Part shown: positions 1 through 12,200 of the stretch, piece after piece
Layout: each line of letters starts with the position of its first letter
Position numbering within the stretch: the first letter of the stretch is position 1
Source of the DNA: Allolobophora icterica
Taxonomy: Eukaryota > Annelida > Clitellata > Crassiclitellata > Lumbricidae
Assembly: GCA_963556255.1 (NCBI GenBank)
Contig: OY744605.1
Coordinates: 69,636,959 to 69,700,958, forward strand
DNA length: 64,000 bases
Direction: 5' to 3'
Notes under the pieces: model-generated
Seen by the model: only the letters and a program-made list of their open reading frames with translations
Told to the model about the DNA's origin: nothing
The model's database searches: none
Position numbers and translations under genes: made by a program

Positions 1-214
1 GAATAATTTAGCAGTTGCCGTACCTTACCATATAAGATGTGGTATTTTACTCTGACCTTTACATGATCCTGTGTAGGTATCTAGGGAACATTCAACCAAG
101 CCTCGTGTCTACTGACTCTGCTCATACAGTAGGTGCTTTAAGTAATAACCAGGGGTGGTGGACTGTGCTGTTGCTTTACCCTCTGAATACATGGATAAGT
201 ACTTTGTTTTTCAG

Positions 215-3200
215 GGCTGTGATCTGCAAGGAGTGAAGGCCTATTCGGGAGTCGACCCTGAGGGACTGTACACTCTTGGTACAGTTGTTGTGGACTACAG
301 GGGCTACAGAGTGACAGCACAGTCCATCATCCCTGGTTTGGATTACTGCTTGTTTCTTGTTCCATTTGACTAATGTTATGTAATATAAGATTCACAACAA
401 GTCTCTATCATGTAAGTTGTTTTGACTTCGGAATAAAAAATTTCTGGTTGTTTTTATGCTGTGGAGATTTTTTAAGGTCTGGAGATAAAATTGAAAATAA
501 TCATAAGGTTTGTGTTTCAAACTATGTATGGCCTTCCAGCACATGAGCAGGAAATAAGCCATTCCATGTCAGACACATATCTCTAAGCATAATTATTCAT
601 TTACTGTGCAATTATCCTTTGACTGAAAAATTATTACCACATCTATTGTAGGAATTTTGGAAAAGGAGCAGGAACAGTCGGTTGTCTATGGATCCATTGA
701 TTTTGGCAAGACGATTGTTGCCAATGACAAGTACAAAGAACTTGTAAGAAGTTTTACTTTTACTTCATGTGTAGCAGATTGTTAAATTATCAGTGACAGC
801 ACAGTTTTTGTTTATTGCCCTGCAGTGTTCCAAGTATGAAGTACTGTGTGTTTTTAGCATTCTAACTGCATTATCTTATTAACGAGGTTTTCACTCTCAT
901 CTGCTTTCATTCTATAATTCAATTTTAGTAACAGTGGTATCATGCTTGACACATATTTGGCACCAGATTCGTTCATTTGTGCCTTATGTCAATACAATCT
1001 TTGTTTGTGCATAAAGCCATAATAGTAGATCGGATTCAGTATAATTCTGTGAAAAGCTGAGGGAAAATGATGGCAGACTTAGCATGTCATCTGATTTAGC
1101 CTGTCATCTGGCCTTCCAAGGCATCCTCGATATAGACTGGTTCTGCCCAAAGAATTATGATGTTAAAATTTAATTTTTATTTAGAAACGATTTCTGTGTC
1201 ATGTAATTACTAAAACATAGTGCAGTACAAGTTACCAGGTAGGTTAGATTTCATGTGAATGGGTGGAGGAGGTTGTTGACTGTGACTTTGTATCTTTCTC
1301 AGCTCAAGAAATCCGCTCAGTCTTTGAAGATTCATCCGCATCGGTGAGTTCTGGTTTTTAGCCAAATTTTTTAAAATTTCTTTATCTAATAATTCTTTAT
1401 ACAGTATTTTACCTAGCTTAACATGTTCCACTGATAATTAAAGTAATTGAATTAGGAGTGCAATTAATAATTACATGTTTTTATTTTCATACAATTAGGA
1501 CAGATTATGCAGTTGCCATGAGATGACAAATTGTCAAAATCATTTGCATTAATGTGTTTTTTTTTTCTTCAGTGTTGTCAACAGCAAAAATGAAGAAGTA
1601 GAACTATATTCATCCGTTGAATGCAAGGTAGGTCCACTGAAGTAACGGTTAGACAACTTGTCTTCCAAAATCTCAGATTTCAGATTTTTCGTCCGTGCCT
1701 ACTTCTTGTGTTGCATAAGGCAAACAATACTTGAAGTCATATGACAAGATTTCATAGTTTGACTCCCATTGTCCGAGTAGGAATCAAACTCTAAATACAC
1801 ATTGATGAAATGCTACATTTAACCACTTGTCCAGTTACGTTACAATGCTTTGTTGGTCTGGTTGGGCAAGCCATCGAATTAGTGCTATATAAATATGCTC
1901 TTTTATTTCCAGGGCATTGTGGGTAACGATGGTCGACATTACATCCTGGACCTTCTGCGGACGTTCCCACCAGATGTCAACTTCCTGCCTGGTATGATTA
2001 AACTAATATCTACTCTGTAGATCATCATAAAGGTCATTAGTAATCTAATCTGACCTTGTGGTTTTTCTGATATTCATTTTCTTAATATATAAGATAGGTT
2101 TCAGTCAATGGTGACGTGAACATCGCTAAACATGTATGCTGGATTTTGGCCAAAAATGTGTGTGCCTGTTGGTTTCAGAGCAATGACGATTGATCACTAT
2201 GCAGCACATCACTGTGGCACTATGCAAGTTGGTAGTTCTAACAGATAGATACAAAGTTCATCTGCATACAAAGGTGTGCTATAGTGTAACCACTGATGAT
2301 CTCTCACACGTGCTGACCAACCAATTCCCATCTGTGGTTGACAGTCGAAGTGTCTTCTGTTGAGTCTGTCGAAGACCAGTTAAAGACATTTGGATTCTTA
2401 CCAGTAGTGTACTGAGATTTGTACGTCTGAGATGTTTTTTGTTCACTGGTGATTTTGTTTTTTTTCTCTTTCAGTTGAAAAAGAGGAGTTGAGTGAAGCT
2501 GTTCAGGCGCTCGGATTTCCTCGTAAGCACCGCCACCGTCTGGCCTGTCTGAGGCAGGAGCTTGTCGATGCATTTGTTGAGTACGTTCCTTTGCCATATG
2601 CTTCCATTCATCAATATATCCATCCTTCCCTTATATTTATCTGTCACAGATATCCAACCTCCCATTAAAGTATTCATCCATGCATCTGTAGATCCATTCA
2701 TACATCCATCCTTATTTAATTCTGACACTGCTTCTGCTTTTCAGGCATCGATACATGTTGTTTGTGAAGAATGCTGCGTTTCAATTCCAACAGCTACGAC
2801 TTAGGAAAATGCAAGAGGCTGAACAGGTAAAAAAACATTTTCATGTAGCAAATGTCAAAGCATACGAGTAGAGTTATCTGTTTATCATCTGTGAGCAAAT
2901 AATTCTGAGGTAACTGGACTCTTAAATGCATGATGCTGAATCTGTTTTGTTTTGCCCTTGCAGTCAAAAGCAAAAGAGAAGTCCGAGACAGCAGGTCAGG
3001 ATGCAGTTCAGGTAGAAGCAACGAAAACCCAGGATGAGATAGAGACGGAAGAGGCGAAGAAGATCGTGGAGACACTGACGGATGCAGTTGCCACGGCAAA
3101 GGACGAGGAGAGTGCCAAGGAGATCGTCAAGGCAGCAGCTCTTCTTGTTGGGTCGCTTAGCGACACTGAATTCAACATCAGCTTCAATCCTGACGTTTAT

Positions 3201-6200
3201 CAGGATCATGTCCAGCATGCGGATCCTGAGGTGAGGACATATGCTTTAGAGTTAGAACAGATAAGTTGGAGAGTGCAAGGTAGCATCAACCCTGAAGTCA
3301 TGGGTTCAAATCTCTACCAGGGGTGAAAGATATTTTGAGATTTCCGTTCCAGTTGAACCCCAGTGTAACGTGGCTACAAAATTGGTACACTGACCTACAC
3401 GGTCAGTGGGAAGATCAGGTATTGAATAACAAGGCTACCACCCACCCCTTACTTACACCAAGGCTGAAAACTGTTGCTAACGCTCATCTCCATGGCTGCA
3501 TCATGTCGTTAGCTTAATGGACTACCTTTCTATTTTTTCAGAAATGCAAGCTGCAAAAGAGCTTTCAACCATTCTGATGCTAAAATAAATTGAATATGAT
3601 TACTGTGTTTTCCTTATACTTTCCTTCTCAAAAGTTGACAGAAGTCTCTTTATGCAGTCTTCTGTTCGTTGGCTAGTCATACAGGTTGCAAGTATTTTCA
3701 TTTACATTTTCTATTTACTATTTCATCATTTCTGTTCTTCGTACTGTGATATCTGTGTTGTTAATGTTAGTAATTTATGATGATATCACTATCTGTAGCT
3801 CTATTGTTTGCTTTATGGTATTATGTTGTGAATTTTATATTTCCCGTTGGTTAATTACCGTATCGCTGGTGTGTTTCAGTCGTCGACTTTGAAACAAGAG
3901 AAACGACTTGTGAGGGACGCTGCTGAATTTCTTTTGCTGAATCAGATTCCAAACTTCGTAAGTTGCTCTTCTGTACAATATTCTTTTACCCTGTTGATTT
4001 GGTGGGTCTCTCAGATGTTGTGTTTTTAAATTGAACGAAGGCAAAATATTATGCTTGCATGCTTAGGTATTGGCAAGGAAATAAAGTTTTCTGTGATGTG
4101 TTTATCTTAGATCTGTGAATGCCTGGAACATACATCATCTCCGATCGATGCGTACACTCTGACTGAGGCTCTGCATCATCAGTAAGAAATGTTGAAGTCT
4201 TTAATTATTTGTATCTGATGTGTTAAAAACTGGTTAGGGAAGGTAACTGATTGTTCGTTTATTCGTGGAATCTTGTGGCTTGAAAGCAAATTGCTGATTA
4301 CACTTGATATGCTTGGATTTGAACCCTGGATGCAGAGAAGAAGTAAGGAATTAGCAATTGTATGGTATGCGATGCCTCTTAGTACCTCACAAAATTACAC
4401 TACACATGACTAACTTGTATTATAAGTAAATTCGACTTGTGCAAACAGAAAACGTATGTTTACTTAAGTCAACTATGGGGTGTATCTCTGGCTTTGTGGG
4501 TTGACCTTATTGAATTTGGCTTTAGATTGATATGTATATGCTATCAGGCAATGCCTTTCATATTAGATGGTTTAGGCTGTGTGTGATAGGTCTACATGTT
4601 CATGTGAAAAAGTCCTTGTTTTTTATACAAAGGCAGTTTTTGTGCATGTGTGAAAGAACTGCTTTTTTGTGTGTGTGCAGCGGTATCAACATGCGCTATC
4701 TTGGTACGGTAACAGAATGTGTGAAGAAACAATCGCAGTTGTCCTATCTCTATGTGAGTTTCATGTTTTTATTTTCAATTCTTTTGAGTTTTTAACCAGC
4801 GTTGTTTGAAATCGTATCTGCTCTAATTAACAATAGTGCAATATGTAGTCAGCTAAGCTAATTATTAGTGCCAGGATCGATAAGAGAACCAAGCCAAATA
4901 TCAATTATTTGAAGGTTAATTTGTTGAAACATTGAGAGGATATGATTGGTGCATGCAGAAAGAGGTACTTGGCATTCTGGCAGAGGTAACAAACCTGCTT
5001 GAATAGTGAACAAGCTTGTGCAGGAGGCAAGGAGCATGCTGCAAGAAGAAAGTGGGTTTTGTACTAGGTAATAAATGTGGAAGAATTAGGTGAGGTAAGA
5101 AGCCTGCTGGAAGGCTGAAAGGAACACACTGAAGGAGTTACAAACTTGAAGGGACAAGAAGCCAATCCCTCTGCTACACACTGTTTTTTTTATTACATTA
5201 CCGTATATACTCGAGAATAAGTCGGCTTCGAGTATAAGTCGTCCCCTAAATTTTGGGCTGGGAAAGTGAGAAAATGTATTGACCCTAATATAAGTCGCGG
5301 CCGTAAATCACGCATCATCTGGCAAGTGTTTGATCACACTATACTAACATTGTTAAGAAGTCATGCTGGGCGCCATGAGTGATTTTTCAAACTATGTCAT
5401 AAGCGCCTTTATGCTTTTTAAAGCATTGCTAAATGAATTAAAAAGTTTTGCCCAATTATATAAATTAAATAATTTATTTTAAATTTATTTTAATATATGT
5501 GGAGTTTGTGCTTTTTGCAACTAAAGAAACTTGTGAAATTGCCTATTATCGCCACCATGGCGGAACGTATAGGGCAAGGAGTATATAATGTAGCGTAGAG
5601 TCATCAGTTTCTTGAAATAGCACTATAACTCAGCTTCCTGCCTATCTGGTTTTAAGGTTCCTCAACCGGTTTCAATGTACACTTTAAATGCTGTAAGTAG
5701 ACCTCAAACTTTTAGACATAAATTGTACTGTGTATCCTGCACTGTGAAACTTATGTGCTATAATTCTGAGTGGGACTTTACCTTGTGAGAGATGCCGGTA
5801 AAGAAGTAGGAACAAGATTCGCGGAAGAAATAATTATTTACATAGAAAACTTTAATCAAATGCTGAATTTTTGCAAGAACCTTCAATTTCTTTACAAAAT
5901 AAACATTCATCAAATAGATTATTTTAATTTAGGTATAATAGAAACAGTTATGATTTTACCCAACAAGAAATTATATATTGGCAAGGCGACGAGGTAGAGT
6001 ACCATTCGTTAGCGGACACATTCGTCTATTACCTTGCTGGTTCACACATGAAATTTTGCCTTCACCCAAATATAAGTCGTACCTCCGACTTCAGATATGA
6101 AAAATTGTCCAAAATTTTGCGACTTATTCTCGAGTATATACGGTAGTTTTTACAATGTGTCGCTTCCTTTGCATTGTTTTGCAATGTCTGTTTCAGAGCA

Positions 6201-9200
6201 TCTGCATTGCATCTCTGATGATGCGTGCTGCCAAGCACCTGTACAAGTCGTACATGCAAGGTGCTGACATGATGAACCTGTCACCAGCCATCAGCCACTT
6301 CCTCAACTGTTTCATCGGATCCTTCCCTACCCCTCACACGCAGGTTGCCATGGAAGAGGTCAGTTGGACTCCTTACTCTTCTTCCTCAGTCGGACTCCTT
6401 ACTCTTCTTCCTCAGTCAGACTCCTTACTCTTCTTCCTCAGTCAGACTCCTTACTCTTCTTCCTCATGCCAAGCTACTGTCATTAAACGGTTAAGTGCTC
6501 TCAGCCACTGGTTCAAAGCTTTAGAATTCACTCCTCCATTCTATACATTCTGACAGTTCTGTCATGTTCAGATCTACTTAAGACTTGTCTGTTTCATCTT
6601 AGTTATCCACCATAGCCTCATTCTTCTGGTTTCCATGACATAATACCTGTGGCAAGTATAAAGACTGTAGCATTTACTCTGTTCTTATTTTTATTCTAGA
6701 AGCCAAAAAAGAAGAACAAACGAAAGAACAAGGGTGCACCCTTCCTTGCTAACGGTTGGGCTTTGCTTTCTCCACTCTTGTAAATAAAAGGAGTAATTCC
6801 ATCTTATTTCTCCCAGTCATGTTTTAATCATGCATCAGTGAATTTTGGTTGTGCATCAGTGAATTCGATTGAGCATCAGTGGATGTTAGTGGTCATTGAA
6901 TTTTTGGTTTTATGTCAGTGAATTTCGGCAGTACTTAAGTGAATATTGCCATGCTTCAATTAATTTTGTCATGGGTCTGTAATTTTAGTTTTGAATCGCT
7001 AAATTTTGGCTCTGCTTCAGTAAATTTTGGTCATGCATCAGTGGGTTGAAGTGAACAATCGTGCATGCTGTGCTTCTGAAATTACTTGATGCTGTGAAAG
7101 TTGCACCTGGTAAAGTAACAGGTTTTGGGTTCAGCTTTCAGTAACATGGATGATTGCTAAAAAATTTATGCTTGGTTCTTGTGCAGATAACATGGAGTGG
7201 TTGAGTGAGTCTCCTAAGTCTCTTTGGAAGAGGATTGTTGATGAAGTTTCTGATTATTACGGCTACAAGCTGGAGTGGTAAGCCATTGTGGAGTGATTTT
7301 GACATTTTACAAGCAGTTCATTTAGACTAGACTACTTGGGCTGTTGTAGTGAGAATTTACGAGACCTATGCGTGAACTGTGGTTTAGAATTTTTCTGAGT
7401 CATGGTAGGTTGGCCATCAGAAATTATAAATTACATTGGAAGTGTGTGGAAAGCGGTTCTGTAGAGAATGAAATCCTCAGGACCTCACTGAGCTGTGGAG
7501 TTTCTATAGAGGTGTGTTAACAAGTGTGGGTTACTTTTAAATTTTTACTGTTTCCATAGCTAAATATACGTGTTATGCTGTATATATGCTTATATGCCAT
7601 ACGTATATCTCAAATCTCAAGACTGTGCTCTCAAATCTCAAGACTGTGCTCTTCAGCCGGGGTTGGGTCGGGAGTGCTTCTGAGTAGATAGCCTTGAAGA
7701 GGCGCTATATAAATTCTCCATATGAATGAGTATATAACAATGAGGGGCGTGGTGGCTCAGTGGTAAGTTCGGACCCTTGTGACCGGAGGGTTGCAGGTTC
7801 GAATCCCACTCTAGCCGCTGCGTACGGACCTTGGGCAAGTCCTTCACTCGCAATTGCTCGTGGCGCTTCGGCATGAAAATTCCGGCACAGTATCAAATGC
7901 TGTAGTCGGGAGCGCCTCTGAGTAGTAGTTGACTTCGAGAGGCGCTATAGAAATATCCGGAATGAATAAAATAAAAATGAGTGATAAAGCGAGTCTCTAA
8001 AGTCTCTGTGGAAGAGGATTGTTAATAATTCTGTACTGTATAAGCACAAGCATACACACATACAAATGCATGAACGTACATAAGCACATATGTTAATACC
8101 CCATTACACACATGCAAATACCCCTTTACACATGTGTAAATACCCCTTTACAATACTCCTTTACACGTATGTAAATACCCAGTACACACTTGTAAATATA
8201 TCATTACATTACTTTTTGTATTCCTTATGACAGCGACTCCGTTGATAGCGCACTGGAAAAGTATGGGCTGCAGAGGGTCTCGCTGCTCCGAGGTTTCTGC
8301 AAGATGGCTGGAATACAGATCCTTCTGCGGGAATACACTCTAGACAACAAATCAAAGCAACCGTTCTTCGAAGACGACATCCTGAACGTCTTCCCAATTG
8401 TCAAACACATCCATCCAAAGGTCTCGTATTTTATTTATTGCATTTATCGTAAATAGTGTGAAATTTCTGTCCTTGGTTGCTCTGAAGGTTATTCAACTGT
8501 GCTGCTTTGCTTTCTCAAATTTTGCTCAGTCGGTAAATAAGTTGGCCTGGTGTAATTTTTCCATGCTGAAGTGTCAATGCGCTGTTCCCTACATTGTGAT
8601 TTTCTGCAGTTTGGGGTAAATGTGTAGACATAGATTAGCTGGAGAATAAACTCAGGTTTAAGCACAATCAATAAAAAAGCAACCGCATTTTTAAATATGC
8701 CGATAATTAATTGTTACCTTGCTGGCCAGACTTAGCTACATCTTATACTAACACAGCCTTGGACCTCTTATTTGTTACTTGCATCTAAACTTGGAAATTC
8801 TCACTCTGCAGTTCTCAGTAGAATTTGTGTAGCAAACACAATTAGTTCAGCATTGCTCAGTCAAGGCAATTAACAAGCACTTTTATATTAATGACACATT
8901 AATTTTGTAGGTGCCATTAGCTGCATATTACTTTTTTAGGCACCAGTGTACTGTTTTATATTCTCTGTCAATTGCAAGGCAGCATTGACTGCACGAGCAT
9001 GTTCTTTTTATTAGAACTTTTTTTAAGCACTATTAATTTTTTTAACATTAATTGTATGCTATTTTAAAAGCAGCATTAATGATGTTGTTTTTCTAGGCAA
9101 CTGATGCATACCACGTTTTCACAAGTGGTCAGGCCAAGATTCAGCAGGGCTTGCTGCATGAGGGTTATGAACTGATCAGTGAAGCTCTTAACCTCCTGAA

Positions 9201-12200
9201 CAATGTATATGGTGCCATGCATCCAGAAATAGCCGCCTGTGCTCGACTTCTGGCCCGACTTAGCTACATCATGGGTGACTACGGAGAGGTATTTGACCTG
9301 ACCCAAATTTTGTCTTATATATCTCAGATTTTTGGCTTTTTGATCATGGGAATTATACAGATCTGGTATTACCAACCACATGAACGTATTTGCTACAAAA
9401 TGGGGTGACTACAGAGGTTCCTGATTTTTGGCATGTGCAATGTGTATATGTATGGGTCTGAGCATTTATATAGCACCGTACATTCCTCTCAAAGGCTGCA
9501 TGACAGATCCAGATGGTCTGACTTAAGGCATTGCCAGTCAGTTGTAATACAAGTATTTGGTTATGATTATGCTGGATTACAATATAAGAAAATCAGCCTG
9601 TTAAGATGTTAAGACTTTATTACCGTTATGCTGTAATGAATTGTTCTTCAGTTTTGTTTATTTGTCCGTGGTCTTCTAGGCTCTGGTTTACCAGCAGAGG
9701 GCTGTGTTTATGAGCGAACGAGTTCTAGGCATCGACCATCCAAACACCATTACAGAATACGTAAGTTCAATAACTGTAAATAGTAATTTACTCTTGATGT
9801 AAAGAATTACTGAATTTGTTTCCCGGTTTTGTTGATTGATTTATTACATTTTATTATGTATGCCTTATAACTAGAAATTTGTTTAGTGCTTTGAAGAAGC
9901 TTCTTGTATTATAATAATGTGCAATTAAAATTCATTTAACTGTCAAGTTAATTTGAAAATTGAGGAAGTACAGAAGAGATAAATTATTGTAAAGTAAGAT
10001 CTGTTATATGACAGATATTGTTAACTTAGTACATATTTGTTATAAAAAATTACAATGGTTCTTTAGTGAATATTTTTGACGTGCTGTGTACGGAATCTTT
10101 AAGCCTTTTTTAAAATGCAACTGGAGAATCATATTTACAAATAGAATATATTTTCTGTGTTTTCAGGCTCATCTGGCCCTATATGCGTTCGCCAACAACC
10201 AAGTCCCAACGGCTCTGAAGCTCATGTACCGTGCTCTCTATCTGGCACTCATCTGCACTGGAGAGAACCACCCAGAAGTGGCACTTTTCTACGTAAGTGA
10301 GGCGCTGTTTGGTGACTCTTCATTATTTCGTGCTACGGTTCATTTATTTGTTGCTACCAGCACAGATGTCATAATAACAGTGTACAAACCATATCAAGAA
10401 CCAAACCCCATGTGGCAGCTAGAAGTTTGAAGTTGTTTCTTTTTGTATTGTGGAAGTAGTTTTTTTTTATTGAGCACTTGCTTTATAACTTAAGAATAGC
10501 AAATAATTGTTGTCTGATTTTGTGTGAATTTCTGTGTCACATTGGTCTGATTCTTGGTTTTGTCTGCATACCATAGCCGTCTATCGACTTAGCTAAGGAA
10601 CTGCTGCTCTTCGAATTAGTATAATAATTGATTTTAGTTTTGATTTAGTTTTAGTTTTGATTGATTTGATTAGTATAATAATTGATTGTGTATTTCAGTG
10701 TAATATTGGCCTGATACTTCACGCTGTCAACGAGTTTGATCTGTCTCTAAGATTTCTCCACAAGGCGCTTGAACTGAACAGCAAGTATGAACAAGTTCAA
10801 AACATATATTGTTAGGATGTTTTTTACTATATTTATTATATGTCTGTATACCAAAGTGCGATTAACAATCGGTTAATAAAGAATATACTTACTTACTTAT
10901 TTATTTTCTCTATTGTTGTATTTTTAATTTGTCTTTTTTTGTCAGCTAGATTGTATAGGATTATGTGTTGAACCACAGGACATGACACAACTGTAACATT
11001 GTAACCTTGCATATACAAGTTATATTATCTGTGTCATGCTATGCATCAAGAGACTAACAAAGTGTCTTGAAAATTAAGGACCTTAACTCGTGGCAATATT
11101 ATTATGCCCATATGGCAGTACAGTAGCAGTTACCTGTAGCAGTAGTATTTGACTGAGTCAAGCAATTGCTTCTTAAGTTATATGTTTCAGAAGGTTTGTT
11201 GAGCATGGGAAAATGAAAGAGTTCCAATATACATTAGAAGACTGTTCCAATCGGACGATCTTGTAGCAGTCTGTAGAAATGTGCGATTGTGTTAATTGAT
11301 CTATATGATCTCTACTTTATTTCTAAGTGTGGCTCTATATAAATGTTCTGATGCACTGGCCATGTGTTTTAATTTAGGTTCTACGGAGCACGTAGCCTGA
11401 AGGTTGCCCTCTGCTACCACCTCGTTGCTAGGACATTCTCTTGCAAAGGTGACTTCCGCAGTGCTCTGCAGAACGAAAAGGAAGCCTACTCCATCTATCG
11501 ACAGCTGGTGTGCACAGTTGATTTCTCGTCATCAGAACCTTATTGTAGCAGTTCAGTTTTATCTAAGTCACATCCTTTTAGACCTGTTCAATTTCATTAA
11601 TAAAAGATGCTTTGTAAATTCTCAGGTACCAAGTAGAACATATGCCAGTGGTGAGAACCTCAGAGACCACCTTCAGGATCTCTATAAATTAATCTTGTGT
11701 GTAAGCAAACTAAACCATCAGGTGGGTCTGAATTCCAAAAGGTCAGTCTTGTGTGACAGTGAGGTGTACCAAATTGGAAGAACCACATTAAGAACTATGA
11801 CTGATTCTTAATCCATGTAGTCGGATATCCTAAAAGTATTGTATCAATTTTACCGATAATAAAGGTTTACTGTAATATTCCAGCATTTGTTGCCCGTTTG
11901 TCATTAGTCGCAAAACGATGTCAACAAGATTGTTGATGAGAAAATTGATGATGGATCATCTAAGTCATGTCTGTTTTGATCTGCAAGATTGCTGTGTTTT
12001 AAAACAGTAAAAAGGAGTTTGAAAAGGAGGATTTTGGAGTAGAATGGTTAATGAGTTTTTGTTGACTTTCAGTTAGGTGAGGAACATGATCGCACCAACG
12101 AAAGTTCAGAATGCCTGAAGCATTTGACGCAGCAAGCCGTCAAGTTCCAGAAGACAATGAATCAACTGTCAAAGGGCGAAAAGATCAATGCATTGTCACC

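Noticed and set aside
7743..7830. tRNA gene
   Set aside because: Boxes A and B are present, but the anticodon arm does not fold and a SINE body and tail follow.
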